Assembly (NCBI GenBank): GCA_026075535.2
Contig: AP026542.1
Span: 5,332,001 to 5,396,000 of the forward strand
Length of the DNA stretch: 64,000 bases
DNA from: Tricholoma matsutake
Lineage: Eukaryota > Basidiomycota > Agaricomycetes > Agaricales > Tricholomataceae
Direction of reading: 5' to 3'
Shown: piece by piece, positions 11,501-23,260 of the stretch
Layout: every line of letters starts with the position of its first letter
How positions within the stretch are numbered: position 1 is the stretch's first letter
The notes under the pieces: model-generated
Databases searched by the model: none
The model's input: only the letters and a program-made list of their open reading frames with translations
What the model was told of the DNA's origin: nothing
Made by a program: the position numbers and the translations under genes

Positions 11501-11639
11501 TTATCCGGATTGGGAACATACCTACTGATTACACTAATTTTATCCGGATTCTCGGCATACACATTGCTTGAAAATCGGGCCTAATCTTATCCGGATTGGC
11601 ACATACCTGACTGCCAAAATGTCAAATTTTATCCGGATT
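11501..11639. repeat. Four spaced copies of palindromic TTATCCGGATT
   Basis: The 11-mer TTATCCGGATT occurs exactly at 11501, 11540, 11587 and 11629, spaced 39, 47 and 42 bp. Each copy is followed within a few bases by ACATAC or a near match (CATACA, ACATAC, GATACA). The core ATCCGGAT is a perfect palindrome. The intervening DNA is not conserved, so this is either a degraded minisatellite or an array of protein-binding sites. Confidence 0.8.
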
Positions 11640-12578
11640 CAGCAGATACATATAGGGGGATTTTTGGGGGTCCTATAGGAAGTGGTCGAAATAAAATATT
11701 TTGCAACACTAGGGCCATGATAGTAGTGTCCAAAAATCTTGGTGGCTTGCAAACAATGAATTAGGTAAGCGGGCAACTAGCGTGACAAATAGCAGACCAT
11801 AATAATGGTGTCACAAAAAGTTTTCAAGGAATTTTTATACATATATTTCGGTCTGCTTACAGGAGAGTAGCATTTGGATTCGAGCGTGCCACGATACCCA
11901 TTGGAGAAATCAAGAAGGAGAGACTAAAAGTGCATGTGTCCTCAGATTGGCATACAACAAGCATTCGTTTGGCAGGGAGAATATTTGGGGACTATCAGCG
12001 AAGAGTGGCGAAATTGAGGACGATAAGGACTGAATTTATGTGGGTAGCTATTTAACTAGCCTTAGTCTCTTAGTGGATGTAGATGGGTTTTCTATTGTAA
12101 CAATTGTAACAAGTAGCTACTGAATAGATTAAAAGAACTCACTAGATTTATAGGGCGTTATTATATTTACCAGAGTTATTGTTATCAAGTAGGTATAATA
12201 CTTATGGAGAACTTGTGGAGAACGAGATCGTTCCTCATATTCATCGAATACCGAAAGCTCTTCGTCACGAGAAATCCCCTGAAAAACTGTAGGATTTCAG
12301 TTGTTGCCTGTTGTTGAGATAGACGCATGCCTTCGTGCGGAAGTCCCGTAACCAAGTGCACAATCATAATGCACAAGTGCAAGTGCCTGACAGTGCCTGA
12401 CGCGCACGTGGTTCTGGGATAGTCTGGATTAGTCAATGTCAGAGTAAACTAGTGAGTAAACTAGTAAACCCTATAGTAAACCTTCCGATTTCTCTGTCGT
12501 GCGCAATTAATGCTAAAACATGTGACGAATTTGGTCGCCGTGTTATTCCAACTCCTCAAACGCCTTGGCTGATCTTTA
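11640..12578. other. Intergenic region upstream of the ClC gene
   Basis: No supported gene. AT-rich DNA with a few microsatellite-like scraps. Minus-strand frames at 12185-12436 and 12461-12916 show no domain, and the second mirrors ClC coding sequence. The last few hundred bases should hold the ClC promoter; I see no obvious TATA box. Confidence 0.5.
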
Positions 12579-15500
12579 ATGTCTGCAAGCCCTGTACTGG
12601 GTCCAAGTGAGCCTTCATGGCGACGCGAAAGACTCCTTCGAATTGGGAGCAGTACGACAATACAAATTGTGGCAGAACAAACCCCCATCGACACCCTCAA
12701 CAGCTCGGAAAATTCGCCCACAGAACATACCACTTTGAATCCGATAGACAGAGCCTCATATGGCACAATGCCTTCACCGCGTCGTCGCTTGTTCAACAGA
12801 CCTTCCCTCGATATTCCACATCGAGTGGTGTCCCTTCCAAGCTCCAACAGTTTGCGCAACGGCAAAACGACTTCCAGTCCTACGTCTCCAACTCCTAGCT
12901 CTGCGCTTCGTGACATGCCGTTCTCTCGATTAAGCCTCCAACGCCCAATACCAGCCTATGATGCTCCGCTCCATCACGAAGACGATATCCAGACGGAGAC
13001 CGACGCCAGGGTCAACGGGATCCGAGTGTGGTATTCGTCCTTCTCTTCTGTCGACTGGCTTCATGATGCCATCCAAGATTCAGTTCGTTTCGCGCGGCTC
13101 AGAAGGCGCGCATCCCTCCGGGCTCGTGTACGGTTGATTATTGACAAAAGCCTCGGATGGTTCATCGTGACAATCGTCGGCGTCTTTACGGCCCTGTTGG
13201 CATTCCTAATCGTACGCAGTGAGCTGTGGTTATTTGATATCAAGGATGGATACTGTCGCATTGCGTGGTGGAAGGCAAAAAGGTTCTGCTGCACAACATT
13301 CGCAGGAAATTACCTATTGCCCGGCGCGATGAGTACCTATATGCTGGAGGATCGCTGCCCTGACTGGAGAACGTGGGCTGATGTATTTTCGCAAACCAAG
13401 GGACATGTGAGTGAAGACGTTGTGGAATACATATCATACGCTCTCATTGCGGTAGGTTTTGCCTTCTTTCCGGAGCATACATCATTCACGGTTTCTGTTC
13501 TTTTGTTGGCTAGGTCACGCTTGCGTTTGCCTCATCGCTTCTTACTATATATCTGACAGACTCTACTACATTCACTACCCGCAAAGAATCCGGTGTCTTT
13601 GCGCCCATTTTTGACAATAATTCCAAAGACCAAACAATGCATATCGCGGCCAAAAGAAAGGTGATGTATTACGTAAGTGCGCCTTGGATCACTTTGTGGA
13701 CCCCATTGAACTTCCTTCAGGCTGCTGGAAGTGGGATTCCAGAAATCAAGACAATTCTTTCCGGTGAGCACTTTTTTTTGTGTGTTCAAAGGTTAATCAT
13801 CCGTTTTTCTTTGTAAGGTATCGTTATTCATGGTTACCTTGGGGGTCGGACATTGTTCACGAAGTGTACTGGTTTGGCCCTCGCAGTCGCATCTGGTCTT
13901 TCACTTGGGAAAGAAGGGCCATTTGTCCACATTGCGAGCTGTGTTGGAAATATCGTAAGTCGGTTCTTCAGTAAATACGAGAACAACGAAGGTAAATCTC
14001 TTCGTCTCAGTCATTTTATTATATTTATTGTTTGCACGGCAGCCAAGCGCCGCGAGATTCTTAGTGCGGCATGCGCGGCAGGAGTTGCTGTGGCTTTTGG
14101 AGCACCCATCGGAGGGACGCTGTTTAGCCTGGAGGAAGTTTCCTACTTCTTTCCTCCAAAGGTAAGTAAAACTTCGGTTGGTGATTTTGCCCAATCACTC
14201 ACCATTGCCTCAGGTCATGTGGAGGAGGTTCGTTTATCAGGCTCATATGAAGTCATAGGCTAACTTCTTTTCCATAGTTTCTTCTGTGCAATGATCGCGG
14301 CCATAACCCTTAAGATTTTAGATCCATTTGGCACGGGAAAACTTGTCCTCTTTCAAGTTACCTACGAGAAGGCGAGCATCCTCCCTCCGTCCGTCATGAG
14401 AAGAGGGAATGTAATTTGTTTAGGATTGGCATGCATATGAATTGCTTCCCTTCCTTGGCCTTGGCGTATTTGGAGTTTGTCGTTCATTCCCGTCCTACCA
14501 ATGCATTAGTGTTGATACCTCGTCATAGGGTGTTTATGGTGCATACTTCTCTAAACTGAACCATAGTTGGAGTAAATATGTCCGCAACGGCACTTGGCTT
14601 AAATCGCATCCAATTGTTGAAGTTGTCCTAGTAAGCCTCTACCTTTGATTATATTCAGACGCAACTGATCTGCATCAGATTACCATGCTTACAACGGCCT
14701 TGTGTTTCCTGAACACGTACACTCATATGGGCGGAACGGAGCTTGTCTATACTCTATTCTCTGAATGCCGCAAGGGATCTGGCAATGGTAACTCGACTTT
14801 GTGCGTTTTGGACCCCAGCACATTCCAGAACATCTGGCCAGTCATCCGTGCCATTATTGTGACAATGTTCATCAAAGCTGGTCTGACAGTTGTTACATTT
14901 GGAATAAAGCTTCCCGCTGGTATTTTCATCCCGTCTTTGGGAGTTGGCGCCTGTGCGGGTAGAGTCCTTGGCATCGTGATGCGATGGTTGCAATACCAGA
15001 TACCGGAATCACGTCTGTTTCAAGCCTGTAAAGGTGATTTAGATTGTGAGTGTCTTCATCCTTGTTCTCTGGTGGTGTATGATGGTCATGAGTGCAGGTA
15101 TCATCCCCGGCCTATATGCCATGGTCGGTGCTGCCGCTGCATTGTCGGGTGTGACGGTAAGTGCCCCATGTTGATGTTTGTTCTGTGATGCTAAATCCTT
15201 CTCAAAGCGAACGACTGTGTCCTTAGCTGTCATCATGTTTGAGCTCACAGACACGCTGACTTACGCAGTTCCCGTAATGTTGTCGGTCCTTGTGGCCAAG
15301 ACTGTCGCAGATACGCTGGAGCCTAAAGGAATATATGACCTCGTTATCGAGCTCAACCAGCTGCCTTACCTAGATGCCAAGCACGAGTATCTTTGGGGAA
15401 ATCTCCAGATCAACGATGTGGTACGTCCTCCATGTTCCACAGACCTCTGACTACATGTAGATATCTTCCAACATTTTTAGACATCTCGTGATGTTGAAGT

Positions 15501-16147
15501 GATCAGGCTAGACAAGAAAAACACAGTGAAGAGTCTGCGAGATCAACTATTCATCTTGACAGCGTCTGGCAATGATGATAGTGGATTTCCAATCCTGAGA
15601 ACAGATGTCAATGAACACGGGTTCAGAATGGTCGGATATATCGGCGCTAACGAATTAGAACATGCTCTGAGTAATTTTTGTTCCTTCTTTGTATACATGA
15701 TGATAGGCATCCTGAACTGCGATTCTAGGCATCGTAGCTGATGAAGCCGATGATGAAATTCGTTTTCAAGCAAATTACTCTCATGACATTCTGAGGGCGT
15801 CGATGTCGACTTCGTCGTTATTAGAGGATGAGTCCCGTCACGCCGAGGACCTTTATGATTTCAGTGTTTACATGGACCAAGTAGCTTTCATATCTGAGAT
15901 ACGTACATATCGACTAAAGATTGTCCTAGGCGCCACTGACCGTCCAGTCAAATTCCCCGTTAGAAATGATCCATCAATTCTTCGTTAAACTCGGCGCAAG
16001 ATACGTTGTTGTAATTGACACCGAAGGCCTCTGTGAGTCGTCTCCATCTCGGTTGCGGTAATACACTGACATGCAGTTGTAGATGAAGGCGTTATTGACA
16101 AGAAGACCTGGCTTGCCTTTCTTGCAGACTTGGAAGAAAAATTCTGA
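12579..16147 (+). CDS. ClC-family voltage-gated chloride channel / chloride-proton exchanger
   Basis: Sixteen exons give 927 residues: 12579-13451, 13514-13672, 13721-13763, 13818-13991, 14043-14161, 14214-14227, 14278-14371, 14424-14474, 14529-14630, 14679-15045, 15098-15156, 15208-15420, 15481-15670, 15729-15880, 15930-16032, 16077-16147. After about 200 hydrophilic residues comes the membrane domain with [16 protein letters not shown] (gating Glu), [14 protein letters not shown] (proton Glu) and [10 protein letters not shown], then two CBS domains at the C terminus. Both glutamates typical of exchangers are present, so Cl-/H+ antiport in an endomembrane compartment, as for yeast Gef1, is likely. 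Intron 7 (14372-14423) is GC-AG and exon 6 is only 14 nt. The frame is open throughout, so the gene appears functional. Confidence 0.93.
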
Positions 16148-16357
16148 AGCCATATTGCATCTCTGTCATTCACGATTGAACTATAGATCCAGGACGCTGC
16201 AAATACCCCGATGGAATTCACAAATGAGCCAGCAATTACATGTTTCTACGCAAGTGATGTATGATGTAGCATTTTCTAACTAATGAGTCTTAGTAAGCAT
16301 GATTAGTTTTACGATCAAACTTGTACAAATCGTAACTATAAGTCTTTTGAAACCACA

Positions 16358-16971
16358 ATGGCGAACACTGGTCTGGGCGTCCCTGTTAAGCTGCTACATG
16401 AATCACTGGGGCATATCATCACGGTTGAACTCAAGACAGGTCAACTTTACAGGGGGAAGCTTGCGGAAGGTGCATTCTGTTCTCTTTTCTGCATCTTTGT
16501 AACCAATCTACCTTTCCTTTCGCAGCCGAGGATAACCTCAATATATCTTTGAAAGATATCACTGTCACTGGTCGAGATGGGCGTGTATCACAATTAGATC
16601 AGGTGTATATTCGAGGGAGTATGGTGCGGTTTTTCATTGTACCTGATATGTTGCAGAATGCCCCCATGTGCGTGTGACATTCTATTTTTCTTTTCTCTCC
16701 GCTAACATGATGATGACTATAGGTTCAAACGAGTGGGACCGAATGCAATGAGAGGGAGAGGCATCGGTACAGCACGTGGACGCGCAACGATTATGCGAGG
16801 TATGTTCCTTACGTTTTTATCTCCTTTATCTATAATTTATTCCTTTTATGCAGCAAATGGTACTTCTTTTCATGGATTCATTCTGCTTTCGACGATGCTC
16901 ATTCTTTATATCTCTTTTCAGCTCGGCGGGGCCGTGGTGTAGCCCCGACAGCGCGGGGCATCAGGCGGTAA
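16358..16971 (+). CDS. SMD3: Small nuclear ribonucleoprotein Sm D3
   Basis: Four exons (16358-16469, 16526-16667, 16723-16799, 16922-16971) encode 126 residues, the usual Sm D3 length. The Sm1 motif ([20 protein letters not shown]) and Sm2 motif ([17 protein letters not shown]) are clear, and the tail is rich in RG ([16 protein letters not shown], then [16 protein letters not shown]) as expected for symmetric arginine methylation. It is part of the seven-member Sm ring on spliceosomal U snRNAs in the nucleus. It lies 210 bp downstream of the ClC gene on the same strand. Confidence 0.95.
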
Positions 16972-17519
16972 AAAGTTACATCTACATAAGTACAAAAAAC
17001 GTGGCTGGCGTCGCGTATGTTGTAAGATCTGGTTCCAGTACATATCAATTTCCGTTGTAAGTAACAATTGTTCAAATATTGTTGCTGTTTCTTGCATGTT
17101 GCCGCGTTCGAATATGATGATACATGGGGGATATCGATGGGAGTCAGTTGCAAAGAACACATCCACGATATCCCGTCTCTTGAGTCGGGATGTCGTTGCG
17201 GGGTTATAAGGCGATAGTACAAGGCGATAGTCATACACTATAAGGACTCGAGCAACTTCACTCCAAGAATATAACTTTAAGTCTGGAATATACTGAAATT
17301 AAGTATTTCCGCCATGGAATTGCGCCAAAGCAGACGGTCTTGTCAACACGGATTGGGTCATTAACACGCCCGGATTTATCAATTAGAAATTGGAAGAATC
17401 AACTTTGCCAGTATGTATGGACAACCAATGTTCATCTCCGCACGCTGAAGCACGTAAGTATGGATCTCGAGTTAAATCTGTTTGCCTACTCAGCGTGGTG
17501 TAGGAGTGTTTTCCATACT
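16972..17519. other. Convergent intergenic region, no gene seen
   Basis: This lies between the 3' ends of Sm D3 (plus) and the SDHAF4 homologue (minus). It presumably holds both 3' untranslated regions. No reading frame with recognisable content was found on either strand. Confidence 0.5.
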
Positions 17520-17879
17520 TCAAAAATCCGAAACTCGGCCCTTAAAGCTCCAGTCGCCTCCTAGATCTTCTCCCCATCTGCCAACTGGTTCTCGTTTCGG
17601 GCCACCTTCCTCGCCTGTCATAGGATTTACATCGCCTTCGAACTCGGCTTTGAGGGGTTTGCGAGCGTCTGGGTGCACGTCAAGTACTGCTTCCGCTTCA
17701 GCAGCCAGAGGAGTCTGCGCATTTTGTAGAAGCTCCTCGAATTCCCGTTGTTGTTCTCTTGGTAGGGGAGGAGGTGAAGGTCGGTTTAGATTGACCGACA
17801 TGCATCTGCGTGAAAACGGGAGGATCGCGCTTGAATGAGCTACGGAGCAGGTAACGCGCAGGATGGATGGATACATCAA
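17520..17879 (-). CDS. SDHAF4: Succinate dehydrogenase assembly factor 4 homologue (DUF1674)
   Basis: A single-exon frame of 119 residues. The N terminus (MMYPSILRVTCSVAHSSAIL, then PFSRRC) is basic and Ser-rich without acids, like a mitochondrial presequence. The C terminus carries the family signature NPMTGEEGGPKREP, then GDWSFKGRVSDF, ending at the stop. Family members (yeast Sdh8, human SDHAF4) bind flavinylated Sdh1 in the matrix and help complex II assembly. The gene points toward Sm D3. An upstream non-coding exon is possible. The family call rests on the C-terminal motif. Confidence 0.82.
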   Translation of the reverse strand: MMYPSILRVTCSVAHSSAILPFSRRCMSVNLNRPSPPPLPREQQREFEELLQNAQTPLAAEAEAVLDVHPDARKPLKAEFEGDVNPMTGEEGGPKREPVGRWGEDLGGDWSFKGRVSDF

Positions 17880-18335
17880 AGAACGGATCGCGACTACAAC
17901 TCACTTATACCGCGATTTCTAAGCACGGCAAACAGACCCCAGAAACTTACGTTATTCCCACCTTTTGATTGCAGGCATTCATATCCATGGCATCGAACAG
18001 CAAGTACCATCATATTATAATCTTGATGGTTGCCCACTTCGATACCAGTTGAATTTAATTAACATACATCCTCGCATAACATGAGGTAATTACAGTTATC
18101 TAGGAATTTTTAGAATAAGGTATCCACAACCCGCCAACGTCACGTGCCATTCCAAAACGGGCGAAGTAAGACAAAATTGCATTGTGAAAGCGACACAACA
18201 CCAATATGGGTAATCTAATCAATAAAAGGTGTGCTTATAGTGATAAAAAGATGCCTGAGATAGGTAGTTTCATGTAAAATGTAGATTATCGAGTGCTATT
18301 TCGCATCGCGAAACTCGAAATTAGTCATTCAGTTC
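17880..18335. other. Intergenic region upstream of SDHAF4, no gene seen
   Basis: AT-rich DNA ending where a hAT-like terminus (TAGTGGTGTCAAAG) begins at 18336. The right-hand part next to 17879 should contain the SDHAF4 promoter. No coding frame is supported. Confidence 0.5.
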
Positions 18336-18510
18336 TAGTGGTGTCAAAGTTCAGTTCTGAACTTTGGTTCGAACCGGACTTTTGCAGAACCGAACCCTGG
18401 GTCCAGTTCAGAGTTCAGGCAGAGGTCTTGAACTGAACCAAAAGTCCAGTTCTGGGTTCAGCTGGAGGAGATATTTAAGAACCACCCCGAACACGTTCGA
18501 ACGCGGTTCG
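18336..18510. repeat. hAT left terminus with clustered GTTC/GAAC words
   Basis: After the terminal TAGTGGTGTCAAAG the words GTTC or GAAC occur about every 5-15 bases in both orientations, including TTCGAACC, GAACCGAACC and two copies of GGACTTTTG-like sequence in opposite orientation. In hAT elements such subterminal words are transposase-binding sites. The array ends near 18510. Confidence 0.55.
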
Positions 18511-19034
18511 AACCTCTACTTAGAAGGCATTAGACAAATTACACAGCCACTTGATCCGAGATCCCGACGGGCCAGGAGTTTGTTTGTCAGTCATGTTCCC
18601 CAATGCAACAAATGCAAAAATGTACATCGCGTGTGTGATTTCATGCCTCCATTTTTTCTTTCTTTCAAACATGACATGTGGGAGGTGGCAGTTCCCATGT
18701 CCTCCAGTGCACAATGCATGATGCAGGGCCATGTACCATGTTGCCCTCACATAAATTATTTCACTGCATGATCTGTCTCCATTCTAATTTTTTTTCAAAT
18801 ATGGCACATTGTAGGGTAACCCTCTAGGTTTTTTTTTGTGGATAGGTAATTGATTGAAATGGGGACCTGATTCACAGCCCTATACTTACCACAGACAGCT
18901 AAATTGCGGGATTTCTCCTTCTATCATGCTCTTTGAATTACTACTTATGTACAATGGTATGTATATAATACACTTCACCCAGATCATCAACTGTAAAAAC
19001 TGCGCAAGTTGTACCCATACTTCATCGTTCAGAC

Positions 19035-22000
19035 ATGATGCCTCCACTGCCTCCACCTGACCTTGGTTGTGCCATTCATCCCAATGACTCTCTCAAAGAT
19101 GCTTCCAAGATTGAATGGCACTTTGACAAGGATGATGAAACTCCATTAACTGCAGCTGAAATGTTGCCCAGTTCTTGTCCTACTCTATCCTCATCCTCTC
19201 AGACCCCCCATTCCTTTTTCTTGGGCCATGCGCAGGCACCAGCAATTTTTGTTGCAGGTTCTCATTGCTCTGGTTGTGCCATCTGCCCATCTAATCGCAT
19301 CATTGACCCTGATAACATGATGAATTCAGCCCCAGGATGATCATCTACAAGAAGCAAGGTCGTGACCAGAAAATGAAAGGCCCCTACTCAGAGATCTTCC
19401 TGTCACGTTGTTCAAAAAACTGACCATACATCAGAAGACTCAAACAATGACAACTCTGATGGTGAGGATCATACACCCTCTCAGCCTATGCATGGCGAGT
19501 CGACCGACATTGAAGCAACTGACATTGAAGCAAGCAAGGATGCAGTAAGTGAACAGGAATATGCATTGCTAAAGGCCATGGCAGATGCTGATCACAAGGT
19601 GAGCACAACTTCAACTTCAAAGATTATCCACTTTACTCACCTAATCTTGAGGCAATCCACACAAAGCCAAAGAGTGATGCCACTGCTGATGTTCGCACAA
19701 TCTTCCGATGGGATAAAGAGTACAGGAATCCAGATACTGCAAAGGTCCAGGATGGACACTGGTGCAAGCTTTGCCTGTAAGCAACTAAATAGTAAACAGT
19801 CTGTGTTTCGATACAAGTAAACTTATGATGTCCTGTGGTTGAATGGAAGAATTGCTTCTTTACAGGGAGTATGTCGAGCTTATGAATGCATATTGCTCAG
19901 TGAGTCTTTGGTGATTTATTGAACATCACAACTAGTCAGATTACTGCAGAAAAAAAGGACATGTGAAGGTTTACCTCGAACGATGCAAGGCTGTGGGTAT
20001 CGAACCACACTCAAGAGCATTGTCAGGGCTTGCATCCAGATCCAGTGATGGGTACCCAATTCCCGATGCCACAACTGACCAGTAATATTGTATTACTAGG
20101 TTACTTCAAAGTAGTTTGGACTCGATTGTCAGTTGTGAGCCAAAACAGCCACCATTTACTACACGAGGACTTCTTGACTACATTGTTGAGCTTATTGTGT
20201 GTGAGGATGAGGTACATCTTCTTGTGCTCGTGATTTCCCTTTCGGCTGAAGAACCCTTGAGGCATTTCGACTAATTGAACAGGGAAGCTTCTGGCAGCTT
20301 ATCAGATACTGTCGACCCGGTCTTGCAGAGAAGGACATCCTGCATCACAACACCCTTTGTGCAGAAATATTACACCATGCTCACCTCGCAGAAAATACTG
20401 TCTGAGAAAAATTAAAGGTTAATTTTCAGCTCTTTGCATTATTGTCATCTCACAAATACACTCTTTTTAGCACCTTCCTTGCAAAGTTTCTTTCACTTTT
20501 GATGCCTGGACATCACAGCCTGGTGACCCCTACTTGTCGATCACTGGCCACTACATTGATGCACCCATTGATTGACCCAACGATTGGGAGCTCAAAATGG
20601 AGCAATTAGCATTTGAAACAATTGAAGGACGACACACCGGCAAAAATATTGCATCAATTCTCACATGCACAGTCAACCACTATGAGCTGAATGGCAAGGT
20701 GAGAAGATCTTCATTAATCACCTCATCCATGCTGACTAACTCCCAAAAATCACCGCAGGTCAGTTGGATTACAGCTGATGGTGCTGCAGTCAATGGTGCC
20801 ACCATTTGTGAGTTTGAACACAAAATCAACATCGCTGATGATGGTTGGACTGCTCAGGAACATGACATACTGTATGTACACCTATTTACTTTGGAGCCTC
20901 AGCCCAGTTCATTTGAACATTATAACTTATCAGATGCATGGAACATTCCCTCCACATTGCATCAAAACACTTTGTTGAGGCCATGGCACCTGTTTTGCCC
21001 ACATCCATCTGCAAGAAGGTCAAAGCGGTGTTGGTGAAGGCTCACAACAATGGCAAATTCAATCTTGATGAATATGATAAGGCTCTTTCCGTGATTGATC
21101 TTCAGAATGTTGGGGATCAAGGTGATGGCAATGGCAATGGTGATGGTGCTGATGGTGAGGATGATGATTTTATGCCAGGAGATTCACTTGGAAAGGCGCT
21201 CGCACTCGTCAAGCAGGTACAATACCCGTTGTGCATTATAACACCCACTAATCCTGTGTTTAGATCCGGATGTCCTCCCAGGCAGGAACATTTTTCAAAT
21301 CATCATGCATTCAGGTTGGGGTCAAACCCCTTGAGCTTCTTCTCTGGATCCGCACCCAATGGGTGTCGCTCTATAATTCTCTTGATAGATTGTTGTCACT
21401 ATGAAAGGTATTGTGGCCTTCAAACCACTCCACCCTGCTGACAGCAATCCTGCAGGGTGTAGATCAATTTGTTCTCCTGGCTGATGCCAGCATAGTGTTG
21501 CCATGGCTCAGCCGATGTTTTTTCAGAAAATGGCTATACTGTTCCAAATAAATTTCTAAAATTCTGAAAATACTTGATGACATAGAGGAGTTCAAAAGTT
21601 GAGGGGCATGTTTCAGAAGAAATCCAGGCAGCCCTTCCTGGGCTATTAATGCGGCTTTGATTTCAAGCCAAGCTGCAAGCCAAATCAAAGCCACATTAAT
21701 AACTCGGGAAGGGCTGACCCGATTTCTTAGAACCAAAATATGACCCCTCAGCTTTTGAGCTCTTCTATCTTGTCAAATATTCCCAGAAATTTATAAATTT
21801 TATTTGGAACACAATAGCCATTTGTTGAAAAAACGTTGGCTTGAGCCATGGCAACACTATGCCAGTGAGAAAGTCCCAAATTTGCCAAAAGATCAAAGCT
21901 ATGCTGATTATCAACTATTGAAGAAAGATTGGGATAGACTGGAGGTCATTCACGAGGTTCTCTGAGTGCATCTACCATTTTGTTATCTAACCAGCATCAT

Positions 22001-22235
22001 TATGGAAATTTTTTATGGCAGGAGCCATCAAATGTGCAACAGACATTCTCTAGTGAGTGAACACCCACCATATGGCAAATCATCTCCTTGCTTGAATTCC
22101 TTATAAAGCACTGGGAGTCTATGGTTGGACAATCTCGATACCGTGATGTCAAGAAGGCGATTACTGAGGGAATACAAAGCTTAAAAAAGTGGTATTGCAA
22201 AGTGGATAATACATCAGCCGCATATTTTATCTGCC
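19035..22235 (+). pseudogene. hAT transposase with BED zinc finger (degenerate)
   Basis: Reading across several small introns and frame changes: an N-terminal acidic region from ATG 19035, a BED-type finger (DGHWCKLCL near 19755, then KKGHVKVYLERC near 19950), the hAT core (SFTFDAWTSQPGDPYLSITG near 20490; LAFETIEGRHTGKNIASIL; WITADGAAVNGATICEF) and the start of the dimerisation region (KDWDRLEVIHEVL; AITEGIQSLKKWYCKVDN). TGA replaces expected Arg in at least one place (near 20574). The reading breaks off at about 22235 before the dimerisation domain is complete. Confidence 0.78.
21490..21862. mobile_element. 373-bp foldback (MITE-like) element inside the hAT
   Basis: The whole segment is nearly palindromic. 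The left arm (from GCATAGTGTTGCCATGGCT) and the right arm (reverse complement of the same word at 21862) pair over about 185 nt each with scattered mismatches, leaving a very short loop. It has no coding capacity. The dinucleotide CA lies on both sides (21488-21489, 21863-21864). Removing the element and one CA restores the host transposase reading frame (..ADA|SEKV..). Confidence 0.85.
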
Positions 22236-22237
22236 TT

Positions 22238-23260
22238 GGTATGCTCTCATACATCTAAAACACCCAATCAGTTTCTCAGCTCTACTCCAGAAGGGTTATC
22301 CCCCCACTCTGCTCAATCTTCATCCTGGCCAGATTTATCCAACATTCCCACCAAGTATCATGAATTCACTGATGTCTTTAATAAAACTAAGGTGGACACC
22401 CTTCCTCCACATCGCCCTTACAACCTCAAGATAGAGACGGAGGATAATGCTCCCCCTCCTCTGGGTCACATGTATTCCCTCTCTTCCTCTGAATTAGAAG
22501 CCTTACGAGTCTTCATTGACAAAAACATCTGCTCAGGTTTCATCCGCCCCTCTAAATCCCTGCATGGCGCTCCTATTCTCTTTGTCAAGAAGAAAGACAG
22601 CAGCCTATGACTTTGCGTTGACTACCGAGGCCTCAACCATCTCACGAAGAAGGACTGCTACCCACTTCCGCTCATTTCTGACCTCCTCGACTCCCCCAAA
22701 AAAGCCTGCTTGTTTACCAAGATAGACTTGCAGCATGCCTATCACCTAGTCTGCATTGCGGATGGTGACAAATGGAAGACTACTTTCTGCACCTGCTATG
22801 GATCCTTCGAGTGGTTGGTAGTTCCATTCGGACTCACTAATGTACCCGCAGCCTTCCAGAGGTTTATGAACGACATCTTCAGCAACATGCTGGATGTCTG
22901 TGTCATTGTCTACCTCGATGACATCCTAATCTACTCTGATGACAAATTGCAGCATGGAGCTCACGTCAAGGAAGTTCTTCAGAGACTCCAGAAGAATGGT
23001 CTTTATGCTTCACCACAGAAATGTGAGTTCCACAAAGACACCGTTGAATATCTAGGTTTCATCCTTTCACCAGATGGACTACGGATGTCAGAAGATAAAG
23101 TCAAAACCATGCTCGACTGGCCTGAGCCTAGGAAAGTCAAGGATATACAATCCTTCTTAGGCTTCTGCAAATTTTACTGCCATTTCATCAACAGCTACTC
23201 AGACATTGTCATTCCACTCACCCACTTGATGCAGAAATCTGCACCCTGGGACTTCAACAA
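22238..23260 (+). pseudogene. Gypsy element E, reverse transcriptase fragment
   Basis: The fragment starts in the linker before RT (YHEFTDVFNKTKVDTLPPHRP), continues with FIRPSKSLHGAPILFVKKKDSS, an in-frame TGA (about 22608), [38 protein letters not shown] and the catalytic [11 protein letters not shown] (near 22915). It ends after the thumb ([13 protein letters not shown]) at about 23260, where the LTR of element C begins. The 5' part and everything from RNase H on are absent. It differs clearly from the B family. Confidence 0.85.

Larger units (their letters stand above)
18336..22237 (+). mobile_element. hAT-superfamily DNA transposon with BED finger, 3' end lost
   Basis: The 5' end at 18336 reads TAGTGGTGTCAAAG, matching the usual hAT terminus (YAGNGNTGTCAA). 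It is followed by about 150 bp rich in GTTC/GAAC words, as expected of hAT subterminal repeats. The transposase relic runs from about 19035 to 22235. At about 22238 the sequence changes abruptly to a gypsy fragment, so the 3' terminus is missing. A 373-bp foldback (21490-21862) sits inside. Several in-frame stops show the copy is dead. Confidence 0.75.

Noticed and set aside
11501..11639. CRISPR-like direct repeats with spacers
   Set aside because: The repeat is only 11 bp, palindromic and in a fungal genome with no cas genes nearby; it is listed as a repeat only.
12461..12916. Minus-strand frame of 151 codons opposite the ClC start
   Set aside because: It is the mirror of real ClC coding sequence and has no domain.
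18364..18378. GGTTCGAACC resembling a tRNA B box
   Set aside because: It is one of many GTTC/GAAC words in the hAT subterminal field, with no cloverleaf around it.
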